Part shown: positions 35,689-43,401 of the stretch, one piece after another | Layout: the number at the start of each line of letters is the position of its first letter | Numbering within the stretch: the stretch's first letter is position 1 | DNA from: Paenibacillus chondroitinus NBRC 15376 | GTDB taxonomy: Bacteria > Bacillota > Bacilli > Paenibacillales > NBRC-103111 | Length of the DNA stretch: 64,000 nucleotides | Direction: 5' to 3' | Assembly: GCF_004000765.1 (NCBI RefSeq) | Contig: NZ_BILW01000019.1 | Location: forward strand, 1-64,000 | Position numbers and translations under genes: made by a program | Notes under the pieces: model-generated | What the model was told of the DNA's origin: nothing | The model's database searches: none | What the model saw: the letters and a program-made list of their open reading frames with translations, nothing else

Positions 35689-36408
35689 ATGGAGGAATTC
35701 ATTCAAGTTATAATAAGAACGATTGCGGCATTTATTATTCTTATGATCGTTGCTAGGATATTGGGAAAACAAACAATCTCACAAATGACTTTTCATGATT
35801 TTGTAGCTGCAATAACATTAGGAGCAATTACTGGAAATTTGGCATTTAACACAAAATTAAATCATTGGAATCTTTTAGCCTCCCTATTGTTATTCAGTGG
35901 TATTGCATTTATCGTCACATTCATCTCATTAAAAAGCAGGAAGTCAAGGAAATGGCTGTCTGGCCGGCCCACAATTGTTATTGAAAATGGAAAAATTCTT
36001 GAAGATAATCTTAAAAAAATGTATCTTACATTGGATACTTTGAATCAAGAATTACGAGAGAAGGATATTTTTGATATTCAGGAAGTTGAATTCGCGGTTC
36101 TTGAGTTAAATGGAAGATTATCCGTATTAAAAAAACCTGAATTTCGCCAGGTTCTAATGAAGGATCTACCCAGATTTAATGGACAAAAAGAGACGAAAAC
36201 GACATTTCCAGTTGAACTGATCATGGATGGTATAATGGTTCAAGAAAATTTAGAACAAAATCAGATCTCCGAATCTTGGATAAATAATGAATTAAAAAAA
36301 AGAAAATTGACTCTAAGAGAAGTATGCTACGCCGTAAAGGGGACTGACGGCAAATTATATTTCGATTTATACATGGATAAAATTAAAAATCCAATCAATA
36401 GGGAGTAA
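35689..36408 (+). CDS. DUF421 (YetF-type) membrane protein
   Basis: A 239-residue protein. The N-terminal 85 residues hold three membrane helices with the family motif RILGKQTISQMTFHDFVAAI. The cytoplasmic C-terminal domain includes RPTIVIENGKILEDNL and DIQEVEFAVLELNGRLSVL, the YetF domain signature. In B. subtilis, members of this family such as YetF and YrbG occur in the spore or vegetative membrane; the function is poorly known. GGAGGAGG lies just before ATG. A decayed relative is present near 51.0-51.3 kb. Codon use is AT-rich compared with the sugar locus. Confidence 0.88.
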   Translation: MEEFIQVIIRTIAAFIILMIVARILGKQTISQMTFHDFVAAITLGAITGNLAFNTKLNHWNLLASLLLFSGIAFIVTFISLKSRKSRKWLSGRPTIVIENGKILEDNLKKMYLTLDTLNQELREKDIFDIQEVEFAVLELNGRLSVLKKPEFRQVLMKDLPRFNGQKETKTTFPVELIMDGIMVQENLEQNQISESWINNELKKRKLTLREVCYAVKGTDGKLYFDLYMDKIKNPINRE

Positions 36409-36426
36409 AATAAACTCTCAACAACC

Positions 36427-36538
36427 GGAAAGACAGCCGATCTCATTTGATTAGCTGTCTTCCCAAGTTGTTACCGATACCGTAAAATTAAAGTGATAAC
36501 AAACAGCACAACACATAAAGATAATGTGTTTGTTATCA
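36427..36538. terminator. Two hairpins between convergent DUF421 and arsM genes
   Basis: The first is GGAAAGACAGC (36427-36437) with GCTGTCTTCC (36454-36463). The second is a perfect 12-bp pair, TGATAACAAACA (36494-36505) with TGTTTGTTATCA (36527-36538). The region between the genes has no ORF. Confidence 0.55.
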
Positions 36539-36637
36539 AAAACTGTTGAGAGCCAAACTAATCGCATAAACCTCCATTAGGCTAATTCCTAAAAATATAA
36601 GCAAGTATGCCTTTAAGCTTAAGTCCCCTTACTCCCC

Positions 36638-37435
36638 CTACTTAATTGCTTTGATTATTGCCGACTGAATATAGTTTTCTACGTCAGCCCCCGGCACCCA
36701 ATCCTTAATAAATTCCCGAGACTCATCTTTAGGTTCAACCACAATGTTTTGAAATCCGCTTCTTTGCAGGTACACCATAACTTCATCAATTGTAGAGGCA
36801 CCTGATACGCAGCTAGCAAGTGAATGAAGATCACTTTTTAACTCTTCTGGAAGTTCGGAAGTCATTACTACATCAGAAATAGCCAAGCGACCGCCTGGTT
36901 TTAAAACACGGAAAGCTTCACTGAATACTTGCTCTTTATCCGGTGACAAATTAATAACACAGTTTGAAATAATAACATCAATGGAATCATTCACGATCGG
37001 CAGATGCTCAATTTCACCGAGACGAAACTCAACATTTTCATATCCATGACTTTGAGCATTTTGACGTGCACGACTAACCATTTCCGGCGTCATATCGACT
37101 CCATAAACTTTACCCGTTTCTCCAACTTGTCTAGAAGCTAAAAAAACATCAAAACCGGCGCCACTCCCCAAATCTAGAACAACTTCTCCCGATTTTAGCG
37201 ACGCTATTGCTTGAGGATTTCCACATCCCAAACCGAGATTTGCACCATTTGGAACAACATTCAGTTCTTCATTGGAGTAACCTAATTTGGAGGAAACCTC
37301 ATCTGGAGTGTTACAACAGCTTGTTGTTGGTGAAGTGGAGGAGCAACAACTTGCATTAGGATTGCTCTCAACAGCAATCTGTTTATAGCGATTGCGAACA
37401 TGTTGACGTACCTCATCATTTTGAACCTGACTCAT
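36638..37435 (-). CDS. arsM: Arsenite S-adenosylmethionine methyltransferase ArsM
   Basis: A 265-residue enzyme that methylates As(III) using SAM, giving methylated and volatile arsenicals. The SAM-binding motif is VVLDLGSGAGFDVFLAS. Conserved arsenic-binding cysteines are present at C71 (GLGCGNP), C159 (SNCVINLSPD) and C209, matching the three used by known ArsM proteins. The N-terminus adds two CC pairs (C30-C31, C40-C41). It is the last gene of a minus-strand operon with the 57-aa Cys peptide and ArsR, starting 69 bases after arsR. Confidence 0.93.
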   Translation of the reverse strand: MSQVQNDEVRQHVRNRYKQIAVESNPNASCCSSTSPTTSCCNTPDEVSSKLGYSNEELNVVPNGANLGLGCGNPQAIASLKSGEVVLDLGSGAGFDVFLASRQVGETGKVYGVDMTPEMVSRARQNAQSHGYENVEFRLGEIEHLPIVNDSIDVIISNCVINLSPDKEQVFSEAFRVLKPGGRLAISDVVMTSELPEELKSDLHSLASCVSGASTIDEVMVYLQRSGFQNIVVEPKDESREFIKDWVPGADVENYIQSAIIKAIK

Positions 37436-37504
37436 GAGTCATCTCTCCCTTGCTATATCAAGAAATATTGATTAATACTTGATTTAAAAACCCACCTACG
37501 TGGG

Positions 37505-37855
37505 CTATGAGCAACATCCGCTTGATTGATTTTCGCTTTTTCGGAAAATACAGCATAATTCTGGTGAAAGCAATCGGTTAACCTCTGCATGGTTTAATTC
37601 ATAATAACTCCAAGTTCCTCTGGTTTCTTTCGTGATCAGATTAGCATCAAGTAATATCTTCAGATGGTACGATAATTTGGACTGAGGCATGTTAACTATG
37701 TCAACCAAATCACAAACGCAGACACTACCTTCTTGAGTAAGCTCATACATGATTTGCAAGCGTTTCTGATCTGCTAAAGCTTTAAACTGGAGTTCGTATT
37801 TCAAAAAATCAACTTGACTCTCATCACTCGAAGAAATAGGAAGCACTTTAATCAG
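37505..37855 (-). CDS. arsR: ArsR/SmtB family arsenic-responsive repressor (ArsR1)
   Basis: A 116-residue winged-helix repressor. VCVCDLV (C46, C48) is the classical As(III)-binding motif in the DNA-binding helix, followed by the recognition helix MPQSKLSYHLKILLDANLI. The C-terminus has extra CC pairs (C101-C102, C114-C115). The only strong SD (AAAGGAGG) overlaps the stop of the upstream small gene and points to a CTG codon at 37855; no ATG, GTG or TTG lies at a proper distance. A TTG further upstream (37879) would put the SD inside the gene. It probably represses both divergent ars transcripts. Confidence 0.88.
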   Translation of the reverse strand: MIKVLPISSSDESQVDFLKYELQFKALADQKRLQIMYELTQEGSVCVCDLVDIVNMPQSKLSYHLKILLDANLITKETRGTWSYYELNHAEVNRLLSPELCCIFRKSENQSSGCCS

Positions 37856-37869
37856 TTGTAATTCCTCCT

Positions 37870-38043
37870 TTAGCAACAAGCTGGACAGCAGTCCAAATTG
37901 GTCTGCGGAACTATCATTGGAAATTGCAGCTTATCCGGCTTACTTTCTTTGATATTGTCCCACTTCCAAGCATGACGAGCTTGCGCTTCGATTTTATGTT
38001 GTTGAAACTGCATGAGTTTCTCCATACTGTAAGAGTTCAACAT
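37870..38043 (-). CDS. 57-aa Cys-rich small protein ending CCPACC, first gene of the arsR-arsM operon
   Basis: ATG 38043 to TAA 37870 encodes 57 residues: an N-terminal helix-rich part (MLNSYSMEKLMQFQQHKIEA) and a tail NLDCCPACC. AAGGAGG lies eight bases before ATG, and the stop codon overlaps the arsR SD (TGCTAAAGGAGG), so it is translated and coupled to arsR. I do not recognise a named family. Four closely spaced cysteines at the very C-terminus suggest As(III) binding, for example delivery to ArsM or ArsR or buffering, but that is inference. It sits directly downstream of an ArsR-type operator. Confidence 0.78.
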   Translation of the reverse strand: MLNSYSMEKLMQFQQHKIEAQARHAWKWDNIKESKPDKLQFPMIVPQTNLDCCPACC

Positions 38044-38060
38044 CGCAGCTGCCTCCTTAA

Positions 38061-38076
38061 ATCAAATTTATTTGAT
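38061..38076. promoter_or_regulatory. ArsR operator 1
   Basis: ATCAAATTTATTTGAT has perfect 6-bp arms (ATCAAA/TTTGAT) around four bases, close to the ATCAA...TTGAT pattern of known ArsR sites. It lies at the transcription start region of the minus-strand ars operon. Confidence 0.72.
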
Positions 38077-38082
38077 GAATTG

Positions 38083-38112
38083 ATCATAACACATATTATT
38101 TGGAAAATTCAA
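38083..38112 (-). promoter_or_regulatory. Promoter of the 57-aa peptide-arsR-arsM operon
   Basis: On the minus strand the -35 box is TTGAAT (38107-38112), an 18-base spacer follows, and the -10 box is TATGAT (38083-38088). Operator 1 lies just downstream and operator 2 just upstream. Confidence 0.65.
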
Positions 38113-38117
38113 GAATT

Positions 38118-38137
38118 AAATCAATTTATTTTGATTT
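38118..38137. promoter_or_regulatory. ArsR operator 2
   Basis: AAATCAATTTATTTTGATTT has perfect 7-bp arms (AAATCAA/TTGATTT) around six bases. The right arm overlaps TTGATT, a possible -35 for the plus-strand operon, with TACAAT/TATACA further downstream. Confidence 0.7.
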
Positions 38138-38209
38138 AACTATCTCGGTATACAATTTACAAAACCTTAACTTTTATATATAACTGAATAATTATATAAT
38201 CATTTACAT

Positions 38210-38491
38210 ATGAAGTTGGAAGCTGAGATAATGATGAAAAAACCGGTTCGTCATTTACTTCTTGTGTATCCAAAATCGTTCGATATGAAGTATTTCATCT
38301 CATCGAATGTCATCGTTAAGCTCTGCCAGCAAATTGCGGAACGTTGTCCCATTGTACCCTTTGGCATAACGAGTGTGGATTGGGACATCGAAGATCCACT
38401 TGCAAATGACATCCAGGCAGTTCGGTATGCACGTAACGAAATACAGAAGAAAGTGATTGAACTATTAAAATGCTTGAATGTGCCGATATAA
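38210..38491 (+). CDS. Half-length ArsC/low-molecular-weight phosphatase-like protein without the catalytic loop
   Basis: A 93-residue ORF. From residue 33 on it follows the C-terminal half of thioredoxin-type ArsC: VIVKLCQQIAERCPIVP, then VDWDIEDP and a final helix. C39 and C46 keep the C-X6-C spacing of the redox pair (compare C84-X6-C91 in the ArsC downstream). The first half, with the CX5R phosphate loop, is absent. Its stop overlaps the SD of the next arsR gene (TAAAGGAG). The start is uncertain: ATG 38210 has no SD, and ATG 38231 or 38234 has only a weak one. It could be a remnant, or a working thiol protein. Confidence 0.62.
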   Translation: MKLEAEIMMKKPVRHLLLVYPKSFDMKYFISSNVIVKLCQQIAERCPIVPFGITSVDWDIEDPLANDIQAVRYARNEIQKKVIELLKCLNVPI

Positions 38492-38505
38492 AGGAGCGTA
38501 TAATT

Positions 38506-38829
38506 TTGCCCGATATTGAACAATTATCTGATGCGTGTAAGCTGCTGGGGGACAAAATGAGATTAACGATTCTTTCTCTGCTCAAAGAACGTGAGTTATG
38601 TGTGTATGAGCTTGTTGAACTCTTGCAAACCAGTCAGCCCAATGTGAGCCAGCACATGCGAAAACTGAAGGCCGGCGGTTTAGTTAAAGAGGCTAAAAAG
38701 GGCCAATGGGTTTTTTATTCGCTAAACATTGAGGATAAGCCCTATCTGCATGAGTTTTTTCAGTTCCTTCCATCCCAAAAAGAAAAAGTGAATGCGATAT
38801 CCTGTGCAGATTTAAATTGTTGTGACTAG
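38506..38829 (+). CDS. arsR: ArsR/SmtB family arsenic-responsive repressor (ArsR2)
   Basis: A 107-residue repressor. The start is TTG 38506, with AAGGAG nine bases upstream; a longer ATG frame would overlap the preceding gene. The helix that usually carries CVC reads ELCVYEL (one Cys, C32). The C-terminus has C100 and C105-C106 ([10 protein letters not shown]), recalling ArsR proteins whose inducer site uses C-terminal cysteines. The recognition helix is [19 protein letters not shown]. It is followed after eight bases by arsB. Confidence 0.9.
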   Translation: MPDIEQLSDACKLLGDKMRLTILSLLKERELCVYELVELLQTSQPNVSQHMRKLKAGGLVKEAKKGQWVFYSLNIEDKPYLHEFFQFLPSQKEKVNAISCADLNCCD

Positions 38830-38837
38830 GAGGAACC

Positions 38838-40244
38838 ATGATTTACATTGCGGTACTTATTTTTCTTATCACGTTAACTTTTGTTATTTGGCAGCCTAAG
38901 AGTCTTAACATTGGATGGTCCGCTTCTGCGGGCGCTGTCCTGGCTCTTATCTTCCATGTCGTGTCTTTCCACGATGTATTAACGGTTACTTCCATCGTTT
39001 GGAATGCCACACTCGCTTTTGTCGCAATTATTCTCATTTCCTTAATCCTAGACAATATCGGATTTTTTGAATGGGCTGCCTTGCATATGGCGAGGATTGC
39101 TAAAGGAAACGGACGGCTCATGTTTGTGTACGTCATTTTATTAGGTGCGGCAGTTGCTGCATTTTTCGCAAATGATGGTGCAGCATTAATTCTCACGCCA
39201 ATTGTATTAGCGATGGTTCGAGCGTTGAAGCTGCCGAATAAAATGATTTTGCCCTTCATCATGGCAAGTGGTTTCATTGCAGACACGACTTCCTTGCCTT
39301 TGATTGTCAGTAACTTAGTGAACATCGTGTCTGCCGACTTCTTCGGCATCGATTTTGTCACTTATGCAAGCCGCATGATTGTCACGAGCTTATTTTCATT
39401 AGCCGCAAGTCTGGTGGTCCTGTACGTTTTCTTCAAAAAGGACATTCCTACGAGTTACGATATGAAACAATTAAAGCCACCTTCAAATGCCATCAAAGAT
39501 CTTAAGCTATTCAAAATGTCATGGGTTATCCTTGCTGTCCTTCTCGTCGCATATGTAAGCAGCGGATTTATTAAAATTCCTTTTTCCATTATCGCAGGCA
39601 TCGTAGCACTGATCTTCATTTTAATGGCTAGATCCAGTAAAGTGATCGAAACAAAACGAGTAATTAAAGATGCTCCTTGGGCTGTCGTCATATTCTCTAT
39701 CGGCATGTATGTCGTCGTTTATGGTCTGAAAAACGTCGGTCTCACCGATGCCCTGGGAAATGTGATTGAGGACTTAGCAGGACAAGGATTATTTGTAGCA
39801 ACAGTGGGAATGGGCTTCTTGTCTGCTATTTTGTCTTCCATCATGAATAACATGCCCACTGTTATGATCGATGCGCTAGCTATTAAAGGTACGAATACAG
39901 ACGGAATAATTCGAGAAGCATTGGTTTACGCCAACGTTGTCGGAAGTGATCTGGGACCTAAAATAACACCGATTGGGTCACTCGCAACCCTTTTATGGCT
40001 GCATGTTTTATCTACGAAAGGTGTAAAAATCACGTGGGGCAATTATTTTAAGACAGGTATTATTCTTACCGTCCCAACGCTTTTGATAACTCTTATAGGG
40101 CTATATTTATCGCTTCACGTTATTCATACAACTAGCGTGAATATTTGGTTGTTAATTGTTGCGATTGCAGTCATTGTGGTGGTCGCCGCGTTAATCATAA
40201 AAACAAAAGGAGAAATGAAACCATGGAGAACAAAAAACCGTTAG
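38838..40244 (+). CDS. arsB: Arsenite efflux permease ArsB
   Basis: A 468-residue membrane antiporter of the ArsB/NhaD superfamily with about 12 helices. Family segments are visible: [40 protein letters not shown] and [14 protein letters not shown]. It exports As(III) or Sb(III). AGGAGG lies before ATG. Its last 22 bases overlap the arsC start, so the two are co-translated. No ArsA ATPase gene is present, so efflux would be driven by the membrane potential. Confidence 0.95.
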   Translation: MIYIAVLIFLITLTFVIWQPKSLNIGWSASAGAVLALIFHVVSFHDVLTVTSIVWNATLAFVAIILISLILDNIGFFEWAALHMARIAKGNGRLMFVYVILLGAAVAAFFANDGAALILTPIVLAMVRALKLPNKMILPFIMASGFIADTTSLPLIVSNLVNIVSADFFGIDFVTYASRMIVTSLFSLAASLVVLYVFFKKDIPTSYDMKQLKPPSNAIKDLKLFKMSWVILAVLLVAYVSSGFIKIPFSIIAGIVALIFILMARSSKVIETKRVIKDAPWAVVIFSIGMYVVVYGLKNVGLTDALGNVIEDLAGQGLFVATVGMGFLSAILSSIMNNMPTVMIDALAIKGTNTDGIIREALVYANVVGSDLGPKITPIGSLATLLWLHVLSTKGVKITWGNYFKTGIILTVPTLLITLIGLYLSLHVIHTTSVNIWLLIVAIAVIVVVAALIIKTKGEMKPWRTKNR

Positions 40245-40651
40245 TATATTTTCTTTGCACAGGAAACTCTTGCCGCAGCCAAATCGCTGATGGGTATTTG
40301 AAAGTCTTAGGCGGGGATAAATACGAAGTGAAGAGTGCGGGCTTGGAAGCGCACGGATTAAATCCACGCGCAGTAGCAACGATGAATGAAGATGGTATCA
40401 ACATCTCAAACCATACATCTGATGTCATTGATACCGAGCTTCTTGGCCGCGCTGATTATATTATTACATTGTGCGGCCATGCTGACGAGCACTGCCCTGT
40501 TGTCCGTAATGATAAGGCTCAAAGATGGCACTGGGGGTTTGACGATCCTGCCAAAGCAACTGGTACGGAAAAAGAAATAACAGCTACATTCCGTGAAGTT
40601 CGTGAATCCATTAAGAGCCGGATTGAACAATTTCTGAAAGAAGGCAAGTAA
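40223..40651 (+). CDS. arsC: Thioredoxin-coupled arsenate reductase ArsC
   Basis: A 142-residue enzyme of the low-molecular-weight phosphatase fold that reduces As(V) to As(III). The P-loop is [10 protein letters not shown] (C12-X5-R18), and the resolving pair C84-X6-C91 lies in [22 protein letters not shown] follows as in Staphylococcus and Bacillus ArsC. AAAGGAG precedes the ATG inside the arsB end. It is the last gene of the plus-strand ars operon. Confidence 0.96.
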   Translation: MENKKPLVYFLCTGNSCRSQIADGYLKVLGGDKYEVKSAGLEAHGLNPRAVATMNEDGINISNHTSDVIDTELLGRADYIITLCGHADEHCPVVRNDKAQRWHWGFDDPAKATGTEKEITATFREVRESIKSRIEQFLKEGK

Positions 40652-40657
40652 ACGCCG

Positions 40658-41146
40658 TTATACAGGCAAAGGGGTATCGGTTGGTTTAGCATAGCCCTTC
40701 TTGTAGGTGTTATCAATAATGGTTCTAATTTCTTTAAGGGATTTGCCTTCCTGTTTCATTTTGACAGCCTCAACTGCAATTTGTAAACACACACCACATC
40801 GGGTTCCGTGATCATCCCAAACGACAGAACCATCTGATTTAACCTCTTTAATAAAGCAGTTCATATTACTTGTATGGCCCGAACTTTCTCCACAGCCACA
40901 GTAGCAGGGTATCCATTTTATAATATCTGTAGATTTACCCGCTATTTGATAGACCATTTGAATTTCTTCCCTCTGTGAACTAAGAAAAGTCGGCAAAACG
41001 TCTGAGGATACCGTTTTCTCTTGCTTATCATTATGCACATGCGCTTGGCTTTCGGAATGTTCCTCGTTAGAAACTTCTTGTCTAGATCCACAAGCCGAAA
41101 GTGTTAGTGAGACAGCAGTAATTAGAATCATAAATTTATATTTCAA
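40658..41146 (-). CDS. PCYCGC-motif (lipo)protein
   Basis: A 162-residue exported protein. GAGGTG lies upstream of TTG 41146. The signal peptide ends in a lipobox, LTLSACGS. A His/Glu-rich linker follows. The core carries WIPCYCGCGESSGH, then MNCFI and DDHGTRCGVCLQIA, the fixed cysteine pattern of the PCYCGC family. The family's function is not established; metal binding is a reasonable guess from seven Cys plus His. It is convergent with arsC, ending seven bases from it, so it is a separate transcript and need not be part of arsenic resistance. Confidence 0.85.
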   Translation of the reverse strand: MKYKFMILITAVSLTLSACGSRQEVSNEEHSESQAHVHNDKQEKTVSSDVLPTFLSSQREEIQMVYQIAGKSTDIIKWIPCYCGCGESSGHTSNMNCFIKEVKSDGSVVWDDHGTRCGVCLQIAVEAVKMKQEGKSLKEIRTIIDNTYKKGYAKPTDTPLPV

Positions 41147-41295
41147 TATTGTCACCTCGATAGTATTAGTCATAACTAATATATCATAGGCAAAATAAAA
41201 GTCACACTTCATTAAGGTAGAGGTTGCCTAATAATTCAAACGATTTGAGCACATGCTAAAATGGTCTGTACATTTACCTTAAGGAGATCAATGAA

Positions 41296-41475
41296 GTGAA
41301 CAAATCCAGAGCATTAGAAATCGTCTCATCCCCAGAAATGGCGCATGTGACCTATAATGAAGTTCCTATTTACATCCAAACGGTTGATGAAAAAAATGAG
41401 ACGGCCATGGTCTACACGCTAGAAGAGCCAGAACTGGAGCAAGAAGTCCCTCTAATCAATTTAATTGAGCATTAG
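41296..41475 (+). CDS. sspH: H-type small acid-soluble spore protein
   Basis: A 59-residue protein. GTG 41296 follows AAGGAG by nine bases. The sequence has the SspH pattern: NKSRALEIVSSPEMAHVTYN, then VPIYIQTVDEKNETAMVY and an acidic tail EEPELEQEVPLINLIEH. SspH proteins are made in the forespore under SigG and lie in the spore core; their role is minor or unknown. It is monocistronic, with a terminator 28 bases after the stop. Confidence 0.9.
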   Translation: MNKSRALEIVSSPEMAHVTYNEVPIYIQTVDEKNETAMVYTLEEPELEQEVPLINLIEH

Positions 41476-41502
41476 AATTGAAACTTGTCTAATGGTTAGA
41501 TC

Positions 41503-41531
41503 AGCCTAGCGGATATATGCTAGGCTTTTTA
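41503..41531 (+). terminator. Terminator of sspH
   Basis: AGCCTAGC (41503-41510) pairs perfectly with GCTAGGCT (41519-41526), followed by TTTTTA. It overlaps the stop region of the convergent DUF3189 gene. Confidence 0.85.
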
Positions 41532-42035
41532 TTTGAAATTTTTATTTTCTAACATAATTATCTGTGTTTTAGAGGAATGTGCCGTTTGTTTTGTATAATG
41601 AACAAGATTAATAATGTCTTGATACGCTTGTTTAGCCCCTATTACTAATAAAGGTACGCCTAAAAAATCAATCTTTAGCCATCGTGACAGCATCCCACCA
41701 CATGTCATCGAAAAAGGCACAGTTGGAGACGTATTGGATAAAATTATTTTTTCATTGAGAAGCTCATTTTCCATCAACATATCAAACACATTAAAAATGC
41801 CGGGAACCAGGATTTTAGATCTGCCTCTCCCCATTGTATAGACCTTATTGCCATCCTCATCCTTGCCGTGAAAGTATAGCTTTCCTCTGTCCTGGTACAC
41901 CAATTTATTGAAATTATGCGTATTCAATATTTCATTTTCCGTGGGCTTGCGAGTTTCGTCCAATTTCTTGAGATGATACGCTGCAGCCAAAGCTGTCGTA
42001 TGTGTGCCCCCGAAATCATTATAAATATATATCAA
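41529..42035 (-). CDS. DUF3189 family protein
   Basis: A 168-residue protein from TTG 42035, with GAGGTGG about seven bases upstream (a longer ATG frame to 42059 lacks an SD). The start IYIYNDFGGTHTTALAAAYH matches the DUF3189 pattern of Y..GGTH...AAA.H. Later segments are MGRGRSKILVPGIF and MTCGGMLSRWL. The family is common in spore-formers and has no known function. Its neighbours are sspH and ytaF, suggesting a spore-related context. Confidence 0.82.
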   Translation of the reverse strand: MIYIYNDFGGTHTTALAAAYHLKKLDETRKPTENEILNTHNFNKLVYQDRGKLYFHGKDEDGNKVYTMGRGRSKILVPGIFNVFDMLMENELLNEKIILSNTSPTVPFSMTCGGMLSRWLKIDFLGVPLLVIGAKQAYQDIINLVHYTKQTAHSSKTQIIMLENKNFK

Positions 42036-42274
42036 GATGAACCCACCTCTCTTTTTCATTATTAATAACCAAGCTCGCCATTTATTTCAATAAATCCCTC
42101 AAGTGCCAGGATAAATCCATGTGTAGACTACCTCCTTTTAGATTTTCACTGACTTATCATTCCCTCAGAAACTGCGCCCCAACCGAAAATTTCAACAAAC
42201 TATAGGCAGGAACCTATAAAGAGAACACCGCATATCTTTAATTATCATTCAAGTCCGGTTTGGAGGAGAGATAG

Positions 42275-42880
42275 ATGCATTGGCTCAGCATTTTGGGTAT
42301 CGGTCTCGCAGCAAATTTAGATAATCTTGGAATAGGCTTTTCATTTGGTGCTCGCTCCACCAAAATTCCCTTTAGTTCCAATCTGCTTATTGCAATTCTG
42401 TCGATAATATCTGCCTACGCTTCAATAACATTTGGGCATCTCGTTGCTAATTATATACCGCCTGCTTTTGCAAACTGGATTGGTGGAAGCATGATTATCA
42501 TCATTGGTTTATGGAGCATAAAAACAAACATAAAAGAAATGAACGCGATTGGACCAACTGAAACATCAAGCGAATTGGCCAACTTACTTAAGAATCCTGC
42601 TAGGGTGGACCGTAATGGTGATAATATTATTTCGTGGACAGAATCTTGGACGCTTGGGCTAGCTCTCGCTCTGAACTGTATAGCTAGTGGATTTGGGGCT
42701 GGTGTTACTGGAGTATCCGCTTTGGGAACAACTTTATCGATCGGAGTGTTTTCACTACTTACCGTTGCATTAGGTGTCCGTGTTGGAAAACAAATCGCTC
42801 AAACATGGTTTGGCCGGTACTCAAATGCAATAGGAGGTCTTATTTTAATTGGCATTGGTATTTACGAAATTGTTGTCTGA
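42275..42880 (+). CDS. ytaF: Sporulation membrane protein YtaF (MntP/DUF204-like)
   Basis: A 201-residue membrane protein with six predicted helices in two halves related by sequence: AANLDNLGIGFSFGARSTKI in the first and LALALNCIASGFGAGVTG in the second. The NLDNLG motif and the hydrophilic middle loop (NPARVDRNGDNIISWTES, EF-hand-like) are typical of YtaF. It is related to manganese exporters of the MntP family; its role in sporulation is not defined. GGAGG precedes the ATG. It is followed by a 10-bp GC-rich hairpin. Confidence 0.87.
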   Translation: MHWLSILGIGLAANLDNLGIGFSFGARSTKIPFSSNLLIAILSIISAYASITFGHLVANYIPPAFANWIGGSMIIIIGLWSIKTNIKEMNAIGPTETSSELANLLKNPARVDRNGDNIISWTESWTLGLALALNCIASGFGAGVTGVSALGTTLSIGVFSLLTVALGVRVGKQIAQTWFGRYSNAIGGLILIGIGIYEIVV

Positions 42881-42912
42881 TGAATTTGCCTCGTGGGAAT
42901 AAACCAATAGAT

Positions 42913-42942
42913 ACAAGGCCCCCATAAATGAGGGCCTTGTAC
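42913..42942 (+). terminator. Hairpin after ytaF
   Basis: TACAAGGCCC pairs perfectly with GGGCCTTGTA. There is no clear T-run, so termination efficiency is uncertain. Confidence 0.6.
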
Positions 42943-43040
42943 GATCAAAGCTATTAGAGAGAATTAGAAAAGGTTTCAATGAACTGTTTTTTATCGAATC
43001 CACCCATTGGACAAATTAGTTAATCCTTTTTACAGCTACT

Positions 43041-43166
43041 TTAAAATTTACCATTCGCATTATCAAGTTCATCTTTACGGATGAGAAATGCGCCTCCTAT
43101 GGCGACAAGCAAAGGACTTGCAATAATCGCACTACAAAGCAAAATAAAAGATATCAAAGCTGCCAT
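43041..43166 (-). CDS. 41-aa single-pass membrane protein
   Basis: ATG 43166 to TAA 43041 encodes 41 residues: one hydrophobic helix (MAALISFILLCSAIIASPLL) followed by a short charged tail (RKDELDNANGKF). AAAGGAG lies nine bases before ATG, supporting translation. I do not recognise a family. It is convergent with ytaF and divergent from the MocR gene. Such small membrane proteins are common in spore-formers. Confidence 0.6.
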   Translation of the reverse strand: MAALISFILLCSAIIASPLLVAIGGAFLIRKDELDNANGKF

Positions 43167-43401
43167 ATGCTCCATCTCCTTTCAACTTTTATGACATGAT
43201 CCATCATTCTGATTACTATCATAAAATCGAAATGGGAGAATGTAACCAACCAATCACTCATTTTTTACGCCATCCACTAACCGCCCTTGTTCACAGAATG
43301 CTAACTGATAAAGACAAAAAATTCGATTATTTTCCGTAGATAAATGGTATTATAAATGTAAAATTTGTGCGGTTTGATTGAATATTCAAGGGGATATTAA
43401 G

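Noticed and set aside
36494-36538. Possible CRISPR-like or transposon end (12-bp perfect inverted repeat)
   Set aside because: Only one pair is present, with no repeated spacing and no transposase; its position between convergent genes fits a terminator.
40145-40222. N-terminal extension of ArsC with several Cys (reads [12 protein letters not shown])
   Set aside because: It is the arsB coding sequence in another frame; the SD and family alignment place the ArsC start at 40223.
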